From positions 123,708 to 187,707 of the forward strand of contig NZ_JAGGOT010000035.1 in the NCBI RefSeq assembly GCF_018614195.1: DNA of 64,000 bases, written 5' to 3'. Position 1 is the first letter of the stretch. Every line of letters starts with the position of its first letter. A program made the position numbers and the translations under genes. The notes beneath the pieces were generated by a model that had not been told where the DNA came from, ran no database searches, and saw only the letters and a list, made by a program, of their open reading frames with translations. Source of the stretch: Streptomyces sp. ISL-43. GTDB lineage: Bacteria; Actinomycetota; Actinomycetes; Streptomycetales; Streptomycetaceae. Positions 8,681 through 16,778 of this stretch are shown piece after piece.

Positions 8681-8779
8681 GTACGAGCGGACCCCCCGTC
8701 GTCGCAGCGCGCGCCGACGGGGGCCGCCGGGAAGGTGAACCCGGCAAGTCGGTCATCACTCTCCGCTGAATCCGACAGG

Positions 8780-8814
8780 GCGCTGCGCCCGGCTCAAGGA
8801 GCCGGGCGCAGCGC
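8780..8814 (+). terminator. 16-bp perfect hairpin after agmatine deiminase
   Basis: The arms 8780-8795 and 8799-8814 are perfectly complementary around a 3-base AAG loop and are GC-rich. No U-tract follows, as is usual in streptomycetes. It lies 100 bp after the agmatine deiminase stop. Confidence 0.75.
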
Positions 8815-8994
8815 GGAACGAGGCCAAGGAGCGGCAGGCGGGCCGGCGAAGGCCCGCCCTGGTGATGGTCGCTCCGGATGGTGACGGCGAGGGCCGGAGT
8901 ATGCCGTTCCGGATGAGCGTGGCGATGTGATGGGTGCAGGTGGGCTGATCTCCCAGGTGCCGAAGGCACGGTGACCATGTCTTGATCGGCAAAC

Positions 8995-9033
8995 GGCCCT
9001 CCCGTTGTCGTTGGTCGCGAAGCCGGGAGGGCC
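8995..9033. terminator. 10-bp inverted repeat, possible terminator
   Basis: Perfect 10-bp arms (8995-9004 and 9024-9033) enclose a 19-base loop, about 150 bp before the next plus-strand gene. It may be a second terminator or an mRNA leader structure for the downstream gene. Confidence 0.45.
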
Positions 9034-9183
9034 CTTCGGGTGCGCCCGGAGGCGAAACGGGGTGGTGCTGCTACGCTCCCGCTGTATCCGGGCCGCCGCG
9101 CCGGCCCGCGAGAGCGGCTGCGCCGCTTCGTTCAAGGTGCTCCGCGCCGCGCTTGAGTCCTCAACTCGCGCCCGGAGCCCTTC

Positions 9184-9570
9184 ATGCCTGCCGACCACTC
9201 CCGCAAGACGGCCATCCGCCAGTACATGGCTGCGACCGGCGACAGCTACTACCGCGCAGCCAAGGCAGTCGACCACGCCCGTCTCCTTGCGGCCCTCGCC
9301 CCGCCTCCACCGTGCGACGGCGTGAGCGGGCACAACTGGGACTGCCCGCAGGCCTGCCCAGCCTGCGAGACTCCTCTGTCCTGGACCAGGGACGAGCTCG
9401 GCCGCGCTGACGAGCTCTACGTCTGCACGGGCAGGCCCGCCTGCGAGGATCTCGACTGCTTCAACGGCTGCAACGACCACTTCGTGCGGATGTGCCACGA
9501 CTGCTTGTACGTCTTCGGCGTCGACGGCGGGGATCCGCGGGACGGGAGCTGTCCCAATGGGTGCCGCTGA
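9184..9570 (+). CDS. Cys-rich hypothetical protein
   Basis: This 128-residue protein starts at ATG 9184; upstream GAGCCC is a poor ribosome site, so the start is tentative. The first 35 residues (RKTAIRQYMAATGDSYYRAA) resemble a helical segment found at the start of several small streptomycete proteins with no known function. The rest contains about twelve Cys in CPxxCPxCE, CTGRPxCEDLDC and CHDCLYVF arrangements, suggesting one or two zinc-binding knuckles, and ends SCPNGCR. It is probably cytosolic because no signal peptide is present. No function is assigned. It stands alone between a hairpin and a convergent hypothetical gene. Confidence 0.6.
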   Translation: MPADHSRKTAIRQYMAATGDSYYRAAKAVDHARLLAALAPPPPCDGVSGHNWDCPQACPACETPLSWTRDELGRADELYVCTGRPACEDLDCFNGCNDHFVRMCHDCLYVFGVDGGDPRDGSCPNGCR

Positions 9571-9593
9571 CCTCCCCCGACCTGACCTCGGCG

Positions 9594-10069
9594 TCACCTC
9601 CGGCGCAGCAGGGCGGTCATCGCTGCAAGGTCCGTCTCCGAGCGGGCGATCGAGGCCTCGCCCCAGAGCAGTCCGCACTCGGTCTGGATCCGAAGGATCT
9701 CATCGGGGTAGGAGCGTACGACCTCATCGGTGACCGTGCCCCGCTCCGCGTGCTCGAAGAGCCGCTCGCAGGCCTCCCAGGCGCCTTCGCAGTCGTCGTC
9801 GAACTCGAACAGTGCCGCGATCGCGTCGACCGCGTGGTCACGCGAGGTCAGATGGCCGATCCCGCAGTCCAGCCCGTCGTCGTCAAGGTCGTCGGGGTAC
9901 GGCGCACGGTGCCAGGAACCGTCCTCGAACCAGTAGACGCACTCGATCCTTCCTCGTCCCGGAAGGCCGCGACGGGATTCGGCGCTCGTCCGCTCCTGTT
10001 TCCTCGCTTCAGTGCGTCCAGGCTGCTGCCGACGCGGTAAGCGACAGTCGGGTTGGCGAGGACGGACAC
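9594..10069 (-). CDS. Acidic hypothetical protein, possibly frameshifted near its middle
   Basis: The frame ending at 9594 gives a convincing acidic C-terminal part of about 115 residues: ECVYWFEDGSWHRAPYPDDL, then HAVDAIAALFEFDDDCEGAW and further helices to the stop. That frame has no start codon close to ECVYW. An adjacent frame starts at ATG 10069 (MSVLANPTVAYRVGSSLDAL) and runs to PVAAFRDEE at about 9960, exactly where the other picks up. A single-base shift near 9955-9960 would join them into a protein of about 155 residues. Whether this is real decay or a sequence error cannot be settled here. I do not recognise the family. Confidence 0.45.
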
Positions 10070-10293
10070 GGGGATTCAGCGTCGCGACGATGCGTCTGAT
10101 ACCGGTGGAGGCGGACGGGGGAGCGGTTGCAGCGGCGGCCCAGGTCAGACAGCTATGTGGGAGACCACCACACTTAGCCCCCAAACTGTGTGCGCACCCC
10201 GGATGCCACCCGCTGGTTGGTGAGGCGGGTCGGCGGCTTGTCACCCTGGTGATCGCGACCGGCGGCCGTGCGGCAGCCCACCTGGCGCGGCAC

Positions 10294-10962
10294 CTACTGA
10301 CTGGCCGGCCCGGGCGATGTCGCAGGCCATATGCCACCGAGCAGGAGCCGCAGTTGTCCGGTGAGCCGGGTGGCGTCGATGGCGCCGGGGGAGGTGAGGG
10401 CGAGGCGCGCGAAGTGTTCCGCGGAGACGACCAGGGCGTGGGCGAGGACCTCGGGGTCCGGTGCGGCCTCTTCCGCGACGGCCGGCGCGGACTCGATCCA
10501 CGAGGCGACCCTGCGCCGGAAGCGCTCCCGGTCCGCTTCGATGCGCGCATGGACGGCCGGGGGAGTGGTCGCCGGAGTCAGCAGGATCAGGCGCCAGGTG
10601 TCCGGGTCCTCCCGCAGCATGGCGGCCATCCGGTGCACCGCCTCGCAGGCGAAGCCGACCGGGTCGGCGGCGCGGCCGGTGTCGGGCACGCTCGCGAGCA
10701 GACGGGTGAAGGCGCGCTCCTGCTGGCGGTCGAGCAGGGTGAGCAGCAGCACGTCGAGGTCGTCGAAGGCGCCGTAGACCACTGAGCGTGCGACCTGGGC
10801 CCGCTTGGCGATCGCGTCGATGGAGACCCGGCCGTAGCCGTCACTGACGATCACGGCGAGGGCCGCGTCGAGCAGTTGCTCCCGCCGTTCGGTGATCGGC
10901 ACGCGCGGAGCGTAGGGGCGCCGTCTGCGCGGCCTGTCGGTGGGAGACGTCGGTGTCGGCAC
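10294..10962 (-). CDS. TetR family transcriptional regulator
   Basis: The 222-residue protein has a basic N-terminal tail (DRPRRRRPYAPRVP) and then the HTH: ITERREQLLDAALAVI with IDAIAKRAQVARSVVYGAFD at about residues 25-70. The remainder is the helical effector domain with a conserved C-terminal LALTSPGAID stretch. It is divergent from the MpaB-family oxygenase at 11061. The shared gap carries two near-identical TACGACAG-TGTCTTA sites 21 bp apart, so it is expected to repress the oxygenase and itself. The inducing ligand is unknown. An in-frame start at VPITERREQ is possible but less likely. Confidence 0.88.
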   Translation of the reverse strand: MPTPTSPTDRPRRRRPYAPRVPITERREQLLDAALAVIVSDGYGRVSIDAIAKRAQVARSVVYGAFDDLDVLLLTLLDRQQERAFTRLLASVPDTGRAADPVGFACEAVHRMAAMLREDPDTWRLILLTPATTPPAVHARIEADRERFRRRVASWIESAPAVAEEAAPDPEVLAHALVVSAEHFARLALTSPGAIDATRLTGQLRLLLGGIWPATSPGPASQ

Positions 10963-10971
10963 CTTGGCATC

Positions 10972-11012
10972 TTACGACAGCCGTGTCTTAATTTACGACA
11001 GCACTGTCTTAT
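10972..11012. promoter_or_regulatory. Duplicated TetR operator
   Basis: Two copies of TTACGACAG-N2-(T/C)GTCTTA begin at 10972 and 10993. Each is an imperfect palindrome (GACAGCACTGTC in the second) and they are spaced 21 bp apart, two helical turns, so dimers would bind the same DNA face. They fill the TetR-oxygenase divergent promoter. Confidence 0.72.
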
Positions 11013-11060
11013 TGGGGGAGCGGCATGCTCCCGCCGCCACGGACACGAGGGAGCGGCCTG

Positions 11061-12122
11061 ATGACCCGATTGAACGGCAAAGAGGTCGAACCGCACGAGG
11101 ACTACGGGTTCTTCGGTCCCGGATCGGTGGTCTGGAAGGTGTGGAGCTATCCGACGGCGCCCACGGTGGGCTTCCAGCGCTCCGTGGTGGTCGAGGAGCT
11201 CGATCCCCCACTGGTGGCCGCGGTCCACGGCACCCAGGGCATCTACGAGCGCACGCGCACCCGCTACGACCGCACGTTGCGCTACTTCGCCATGGTGGCC
11301 TTCGCCGGCTCGGAGCAGGTGTGCAAGGCCGCCGACGTCCTGGTGAAGATACACTCGAAGGCCATCGGTCAACTCCCTTACGGCGAAGGCACCTACGACG
11401 CCAACGACCCCGCCTCGCAGCTATGGATACAGCTCACCGGCTGGCACTCGATCCTCTACGCGTACGAGAAGTACGGGCCGGGCAAGCTCACCGAGGAGGA
11501 GGAGAAGGAGTACTGGGAGGCCTGCGCCCTCGCCGCGGAGCTGCAGACGTGCTCGCCCGACGACGTCCCGCGCGACCGCGCGGGAATCCGGGCGTACTTC
11601 GAGCGCATGCGCCCGCAGTTGGCGGCCAGCCCGATCGCGCGCCAGGCCATGAACCACCTCCTGAACACCGACCTCGTCCTCCCGCCGACCCCGTGGTGGA
11701 TGAAGCCCGCGCGGATGGTAGTGGCGAGGACGCACCGGATCGCCACCATCGCCACCATGCCGCGCTGGATGCGGGAGATGGCGCAGATCCGGCAGTCACG
11801 CCTTCTGGACGTCCTCATCGTGCCGGTCATGCGGACGGCCTTCGCGCTCGCCCACCTCAGCCCCCGGGTCGAACTGTTCCTGTTGGGGATGCTCTCCCCC
11901 TCCACGGTCAAGGTGGTCGCGCCCATCAAGCTCGGCGTTCCTCCCCGCACCAAGGAGGTCCTCACTCCCGAGCAGGCTCGCACCCGCCACGGCTACGTGA
12001 AGCCCGCCGCCGCCCACGCCGAGTTCCGGGCACGGCAGGCGGTACGAGTCTTCGGTGACGGGAAGGCCCCGAGCGAACAGGGACTCATCGAGTCCCAGGA
12101 AGTACTCGGCCCACTGGCCTAA
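11061..12122 (+). CDS. MpaB/latex-clearing-type oxygenase (DUF2236)
   Basis: ATG 11061 follows GAGGGAGCGG and gives 353 residues; an upstream in-frame ATG at 11025 has no ribosome site. The protein matches the oxygenase MpaB family. It opens with YGFFGPGSVVWKVWSYPTAP, carries the conserved RTRTRYDRTLRYF segment, VKIHSKAIG with the candidate haem-ligating His, and WIQLTGWHSILYAYEKYG. Characterised relatives are b-type haem proteins that cleave rubber or the mycophenolic acid farnesyl chain, so an oxidative role on a hydrophobic substrate is plausible. It lacks a clear signal peptide. The divergent TetR gene and tandem operators indicate inducible expression. Confidence 0.85.
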   Translation: MTRLNGKEVEPHEDYGFFGPGSVVWKVWSYPTAPTVGFQRSVVVEELDPPLVAAVHGTQGIYERTRTRYDRTLRYFAMVAFAGSEQVCKAADVLVKIHSKAIGQLPYGEGTYDANDPASQLWIQLTGWHSILYAYEKYGPGKLTEEEEKEYWEACALAAELQTCSPDDVPRDRAGIRAYFERMRPQLAASPIARQAMNHLLNTDLVLPPTPWWMKPARMVVARTHRIATIATMPRWMREMAQIRQSRLLDVLIVPVMRTAFALAHLSPRVELFLLGMLSPSTVKVVAPIKLGVPPRTKEVLTPEQARTRHGYVKPAAAHAEFRARQAVRVFGDGKAPSEQGLIESQEVLGPLA

Positions 12123-12504
12123 CCCCAGGTCGCGGTCGCAGTCTGAAGTCTCCAGCGAAACCGAAAGAGTTCACTCCGTTCTTGCGTGCAGTGTGCGAAA
12201 GGGTGGCGGTTCGGCTGGGAGTGGCCGAAGGCCGGCGGCGTGGACATGACGTGGGCACGTGCGCGCGGGGTGGTCTCGGGCGGCGCACGCGTTCGCGGTC
12301 GGGTGGGTGTGCCGGTCGTGGAGGCGTGCGCTCTGGTTGCGCCGTCGTCCCTGGTGGTGGCGGTGGCCCGGTACCGGAACCCCAAGCGCGCAGGGCCACC
12401 CGGGGCGGCGCCGCGTACGGCGATGGCGCAGGCCCTCTTGCGCGAGGGCCGCGGAGCCGCTTCGGTGATCCAGGTCACGCAGGGCGAACGGGAAGGTGAC
12501 GGGG
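12123..12504. other. Intergenic region, no gene seen
   Basis: This 380-bp stretch between the oxygenase and the Nramp-like gene shows no frame with family resemblance on either strand and no strong hairpin. The Nramp-like promoter presumably lies here; I could not pick out a convincing -10/-35 pair. Confidence 0.4.
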
Positions 12505-13782
12505 ATGGCGGATACTGCTCAGGTCGGGACCGGAGAGAGTGAGAAGCAGCCTCCGCGGAAGGCGAGTTGGCGCCACATCGGACCGGGAATCGTCGTTGCC
12601 GCGACCGGTGTCGGCGCCGGCGACCTCGTCGCCACGCTCATCGCGGGCAGCAAGTTCGGCTACACCCTGCTGTGGGCGGCGGTGATCGGCTGCCTGGTCA
12701 AGATCTCGCTCGCCGAGGCCGCAGGTCGATGGCACCTCGCCACCGGCCGCACCCTCTTCGACGGCTGGCGCAGCCTCGGGTCCTGGACCACGGTCTACTT
12801 CGCGGGGTACGTCATCGTCTGGGGCTTCGTCTACGGCGCCGCCGCGATGTCCTCCAGCGCCCTCCCGCTGGCCGCGCTCTTTCCGGACACGATGAACCTC
12901 AAGGGCTGGGCCGTCCTGTGCGGCCTGGTGGGTCTGGTCTTCGTCTGGTTCAACCGGTACGCCGTCTTCGAGAAGGTCATGACGGTCATGGTCGGCGCGA
13001 TGTTCCTGGTGACCGTGTACCTCGCGATCCGGGTCACGCCCCACCTCGGCGACGCCTTCGCCGGCCTCGTGCCCGTGCTGCCGGACGGTTCGCTGATCTA
13101 CACGCTCGGGCTGATCGGCGGTGTCGGCGGTACCATCACGCTCGCCGCGTACGGCTACTGGGTCAACGCCAAGGGCTGGAAGGACGCGGGTTGGATGAAG
13201 GTCATGCGCCTCGACAACCGCGTCGCCTACATCACCACCGGCGTCTTCGTCGTAGCCATGCTCTTCGTCGGCGCCGAGCTGCTGCACTCGTCGGGGCTGG
13301 CGATCGCGAAGGGCGACAAGGGCCTGCTCGATCTGACCGGAATCCTGAAGGACCGCTATGGCACGGTGACCTCCAAGCTCTTCCTGATCGGCTTCTTCGC
13401 CACGTCCTTCACCTCGCTGATCGGCGTCTGGCACGGGGTGAGTCTGATGTTCGCCGACTTCATGGCGAAGTACCGGCCGTCCCTGACCCCGGTCGGGACG
13501 AGCCGTGAGAAGTCGCTGCCCTTCCGGGCGTACCTGCTCTGGCTCACCTTCCCGCCAATGACCCTGCTCTTCCTGGACCAGCCCTTCGGGCTCGTCATCG
13601 TGTACGGGGTCATCGGCGCCTTCTTCATGCCGTTCCTGGCGCTGACGCTCCTATGGCTGCTCAACTCCTCGCGTACGCCCCCCGATTGGCGCAATGGCCT
13701 GCTGAGCAACGTGATGCTGGCGGCGGCGGGGCTGCTCTTCGTACTGCTGTGCGCACAGCAGGTGCGGGAGCTGCCCTGGTGA
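12505..13782 (+). CDS. Nramp-related transporter lacking the metal-site motifs
   Basis: ATG 12505 follows GGAAGGTGA and gives 425 residues with about 11 hydrophobic segments, in the order expected for the Nramp/SLC11 family (HIGPGIVVAATGVGAGDLVA at residues 24-43). In true Nramp metal importers helix 1 carries DPGN and helix 6 carries MPH. Here helix 1 reads GVGAGDLV (residues 35-42) and helix 6 reads GGVGGTITLAAYG (205-217). The Asp, Asn, Met and His metal ligands are absent. It therefore probably moves something other than Mn2+/Fe2+, or binds metal differently. Such divergent Nramp-like proteins are common in actinobacteria and poorly characterised. It stands alone. Confidence 0.82.
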   Translation: MADTAQVGTGESEKQPPRKASWRHIGPGIVVAATGVGAGDLVATLIAGSKFGYTLLWAAVIGCLVKISLAEAAGRWHLATGRTLFDGWRSLGSWTTVYFAGYVIVWGFVYGAAAMSSSALPLAALFPDTMNLKGWAVLCGLVGLVFVWFNRYAVFEKVMTVMVGAMFLVTVYLAIRVTPHLGDAFAGLVPVLPDGSLIYTLGLIGGVGGTITLAAYGYWVNAKGWKDAGWMKVMRLDNRVAYITTGVFVVAMLFVGAELLHSSGLAIAKGDKGLLDLTGILKDRYGTVTSKLFLIGFFATSFTSLIGVWHGVSLMFADFMAKYRPSLTPVGTSREKSLPFRAYLLWLTFPPMTLLFLDQPFGLVIVYGVIGAFFMPFLALTLLWLLNSSRTPPDWRNGLLSNVMLAAAGLLFVLLCAQQVRELPW

Positions 13783-13992
13783 GAGCGCGCCGCCGATTCG
13801 GCCCTCCTCGACACGCGGCAGGTCGAGGTGCGGATCCGCGCCGGATCCTGGATAGCGGTTCTCGCGGCGCCGCAGGGTGAGCGTTGGCCAGGAAGACCAC
13901 GGCCGCCCCGGGCCTCCGTGCCGCGCCGGATGGCCGTGGCATAGTCGCGGGAGGGCGGCGGTCCGGCCGCGCGCGAGCAGACGGGGTGGGCA

Positions 13993-14625
13993 ATGAGATC
14001 AGAGGCGTTCGAGGAGATCACCACCGAGGGGGAGTTGCGCGAGCTGCTCGGCGAACCCACCCCCGTGGCCCGCAGCAAGGAACGGCGGACCCTCCACGAC
14101 CACCACAAACAGTGGCTCGCACGGTCCCCGCTCTGCTTGATCTCCACCTCCGCGGCCAACGGCACCTGTGACGTCTCGCCCAAGGGCGACCCGGCCGGCT
14201 TCGCCAAGGTCCTCGACGACACCACCCTCGTGATCCCGGACCGCCCCGGCAACCGCCGTGCGGACAGCTACCACAACGTCCTCACCAACCCCCACGTCGG
14301 TCTGCTCTTCCTGATCCCGGGCCGCGGCGACTCCCTCCGCGTCAACGGCCGGGCCCGGCTGCTCCGCGAGGCGCCCTTCTTCGACGACCTGACCGTCAAG
14401 GGTCACCGCCCCACGCTCGCGCTCCTCGTGGAGGTCGAACAGGTCTACTTCCACTGCTCCCGGGCCTTCGTACGCTCCGCCCTGTGGAAGCCGGAGACCT
14501 GGAACCCCGAGGCCGGACCCTCCAGGGCGAGGATCTCGAAGAGCCTGGAGCGCACGCACGAGTCCCTGGAACAGCTGGAGCGCTACTACGGGCCCTCGTA
14601 CGACGAGAGGAACATGTACATCTGA
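13993..14625 (+). CDS. PPOX-class FMN-dependent flavoprotein (MSMEG_1061-like)
   Basis: ATG 13993 gives 210 residues; the ribosome site (GGGTGGG) is weak. The order of motifs fits the pyridoxamine-phosphate-oxidase-like split-barrel family of the MSMEG_1061 type: LHDHHKQWLARSPLCLISTS, GTCDVSPKGDPAGF, VIPDRPGNRRADSYHNVL, PHVGLLFLIPGRGDSLRVNG, then VYFHCSRAFVRSALW. Members bind FMN or F420 and reduce or bind small substrates; the substrate here is unknown. It is cytosolic. The gene is convergent with the lectin-hydrolase gene at 14803, with a strong terminator between them. Confidence 0.85.
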   Translation: MRSEAFEEITTEGELRELLGEPTPVARSKERRTLHDHHKQWLARSPLCLISTSAANGTCDVSPKGDPAGFAKVLDDTTLVIPDRPGNRRADSYHNVLTNPHVGLLFLIPGRGDSLRVNGRARLLREAPFFDDLTVKGHRPTLALLVEVEQVYFHCSRAFVRSALWKPETWNPEAGPSRARISKSLERTHESLEQLERYYGPSYDERNMYI

Positions 14626-14702
14626 CCGCGAGGGTTCGTGGATCGCGGAGACCCGCACGGCCCAGGACGTACGGCCGCCCGGATGTCCGGGACCTGGTCA
14701 AC

Positions 14703-14758
14703 CGCCCGGCCGTCGTCCCGTCCACCGCGGGTGCGGTCTGCGGGACGACGGTCGGGCG
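14703..14758. terminator. 18-bp bidirectional terminator hairpin
   Basis: The arms 14703-14720 and 14741-14758 pair at 17 of 18 positions around a 20-base loop. It lies between convergent genes (PPOX protein and lysozyme-lectin protein), so it can stop transcription from both sides. Confidence 0.78.
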
Positions 14759-14802
14759 TTCTTCGGAGGCCTCATCCCAGGAACGGATCCACGTCGGAGC
14801 GG

Positions 14803-16464
14803 CTAGTTGATGGCGGGGCCGGAATCGTTCAGCCAGGACCAGTCCGACCAAGTGGCGAAACCGGTCTGCCACTTGTGGTAGACACCGGCGTGGCTGGTGG
14901 CGAACACTTCGATGCGGCCGTCGGCGTCGTTGCTCGCGGCGATCTCGGCGCCACCGCCACCGAAGGTCTCCCACTCCGAGAACGGCGCGTTCGGGCGGGT
15001 CTGCCAGGCGTGGCTCGCGGTGTCGGCGTTGATCGCGAACACCTCGACCCGGCCGTCGGCCGACCGCGAGAGGGTCAGCTCGGCGTTGGAGATCCCGCCC
15101 ATGCCCGCCCAGTCCGACCATGAGGTCGGGCTGGTCTGCCAGCGGTGGAACACGCCGTTGGCATTGGAGGCGAACACCTCGAGCCTGCCGTCCTGGTTGT
15201 AGCCGGCGGTCAGGTCGTGTCCGCCGCCGCCGAAGTTCTCCCAGGCGGACCAACCGCCGTTGACCCCGGTCTGGTAAAGGTGCTCGAAGGTCGAGTCCGA
15301 GAGCGCGAACACCTCGAGTCGACCGTCGGGTGCGGTTTCGATGGCGAGCCGTGAATTGGCCGGGCCGCCGCCGGCGCCTTCCCAGCCGGCCCAACTGCCG
15401 CTGGGTGCCGTCTGCCAGCGGTGGAACACGCCGTTGGCGTTGGAAGCGAACACCTCGATGCGCCCGTCGGCGTTGTTGCCCGCAGCCAGTTGGTATCCGC
15501 CGCCGCCGAAGTTCTCCCAGGCGGACCAACCCGCACCGGGCGCGGTCTGCCACATGTGGTCGAAGGTGCTGCCCGACAGCGCGAACACTTCCAGCCGGCC
15601 GTCCGCGTTGGGCGCTACGGCCAGCTGCGCGTTACGCGGTCCACCCTCGAACCGCCACTGCGACCAATCGCCGTTCACCGCGGTCTGCCACGAGTGGTAC
15701 ACACCATCGGCGCCGGCGGCAAAGGCCTCCAGCCGCCCGTCCGCAGACCGTCCGGACGCCACCCGGCCCGAGGCGTACGGGTGCTTGGGGCCGCCGCTCA
15801 TGCCGGACCACAGCGCGTTGGCAATGACCGCCGCGTCGTCCGCCTCGATCGCGTACAGGCCGCGCAGGTCCTCCCTCGGCTGCTGGACATGCCAGCACAC
15901 CTCGCCGATCGCCTCGTTGTTCCACGATCCGCCCGGATACAGCTCTTCCACCCGATCGAAGAAGGCGTTGGTGGCGTGGGCCGGGTTCAGACGCTCTTCC
16001 CGGGTACCCCACCAGTCCTGCTGCTGGAACAGCCCGAGACTCGTGTAGTCCACGGCCTGGGAGTAGTTGTTGATGCTGGTCTCCACGATGACCGTGGCGA
16101 TGGCGATGGCTGCGGCCCTCTGGTTGAGCCCCCGGTCCTTCACCGCCTGCGTGACCATCCGCGCGCAGGACATCTTGTAGGCGTTCATGTAGCCGGCCAT
16201 CTTCGCGTGCAACTGCGGGTTGAGCTGGTCGGCCATGATGCCGTCGGTGGCCGACGGGCCGGCCGGATCACACGGCACGGTCGGAATGGCGAAGCCCTGT
16301 GGGCCACTGAAATACCGCGAGACGCCGTACCGGTCATCGCCCGGTCCCGGAACTGACGCGTGTTCGGCGAAGGCGACCGAGGCGGTCATTCCGACGACCA
16401 ACGCCCAGATACCGGCCAGGAAGGCCATTCTGCTGAACATGCGGCACAAGCTGTTTATCGCCAC
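14803..16464 (-). CDS. Secreted lysozyme-like domain fused to seven-repeat PLL-type lectin propeller
   Basis: The GTG start at 16464 has AGAAGG upstream. The product has 553 residues. Residues 1-34 are a signal peptide (WALVVGMTASVAFAEHA). Residues 75-225 look like a goose-lysozyme or transglycosylase-type domain: RAAAIAIATVIVETSINNY, with candidate catalytic Glu128, then SLGLFQQQDWWGTREERLNP. From about 230 to the end there are seven repeats built on [A/P]DGR(L/I/V)EVFA...W(Q)T...W..W..FGGGG, the pattern of PLL-type, fucose-binding seven-bladed propeller lectins. I infer a wall-lytic enzyme targeted by sugar binding. It is the first of three proteins in this island with the same lectin module. 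A SARP-type promoter lies 100 bp upstream, and the SARP gene is divergent. Confidence 0.85.
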   Translation of the reverse strand: MAINSLCRMFSRMAFLAGIWALVVGMTASVAFAEHASVPGPGDDRYGVSRYFSGPQGFAIPTVPCDPAGPSATDGIMADQLNPQLHAKMAGYMNAYKMSCARMVTQAVKDRGLNQRAAAIAIATVIVETSINNYSQAVDYTSLGLFQQQDWWGTREERLNPAHATNAFFDRVEELYPGGSWNNEAIGEVCWHVQQPREDLRGLYAIEADDAAVIANALWSGMSGGPKHPYASGRVASGRSADGRLEAFAAGADGVYHSWQTAVNGDWSQWRFEGGPRNAQLAVAPNADGRLEVFALSGSTFDHMWQTAPGAGWSAWENFGGGGYQLAAGNNADGRIEVFASNANGVFHRWQTAPSGSWAGWEGAGGGPANSRLAIETAPDGRLEVFALSDSTFEHLYQTGVNGGWSAWENFGGGGHDLTAGYNQDGRLEVFASNANGVFHRWQTSPTSWSDWAGMGGISNAELTLSRSADGRVEVFAINADTASHAWQTRPNAPFSEWETFGGGGAEIAASNDADGRIEVFATSHAGVYHKWQTGFATWSDWSWLNDSGPAIN

Positions 16465-16778
16465 TGTCTACCCTTCTGTCGTGACCCGGCCCCAGTCGGA
16501 CCAGCCGGCGAGGAACAACGATCTGGAAGTCGTCACCAGAACCTCTCCGGTCCGCGGCGGCCGACAGTAGGGCGCACCGATGAAATACCGATGGAATGGG
16601 CGCGCCGCCCCGTCGCGGTGCTGTCGGAGCGTCAGTGGCGCGGGCCGGCACACGGGGTCCACCGGGGGCCATCGCGCGTGTCACTCCGGATCGTTCCGGA
16701 TGCCTTGCCCGGCACTCTCACCACTACCTTGTCGACGGCGTCGGCCAGACCGGCCAGCCTGGAGCCAGGGGAGCAGTG
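16465..16778. other. Divergent promoter region, lysozyme-lectin versus SARP gene
   Basis: This 314-bp gap has no gene. It holds the SARP-type box at 16564-16594 oriented toward the minus-strand lysozyme-lectin gene. The SARP gene's own promoter must be here too, but I found no second copy of the repeat facing it. Confidence 0.6.
16564..16594 (-). promoter_or_regulatory. SARP-type promoter of the lysozyme-lectin gene
   Basis: Read on the minus strand, CCATCGG-TATT-TCATCGG (16594-16577) is a direct heptamer repeat with an 11-bp period. A 7-base spacer and then TACTGT (16569-16564) follow as a -10 element. SARP activators are known to bind heptamers 11 bp apart ending about 8 bp before the -10. 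The same layout recurs before the acylase gene. Confidence 0.72.

Larger units (their letters stand above)
8681..9183. other. Intergenic region with two hairpins, no gene seen
   Basis: I see no supported gene in this 500-bp gap. It contains the 8780-8814 hairpin and a second inverted repeat, GGCCCTCCCG at 8995-9004 with its complement at 9024-9033. Minus-strand frames here are open only because of high GC and match no family I recognise. Confidence 0.5.
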
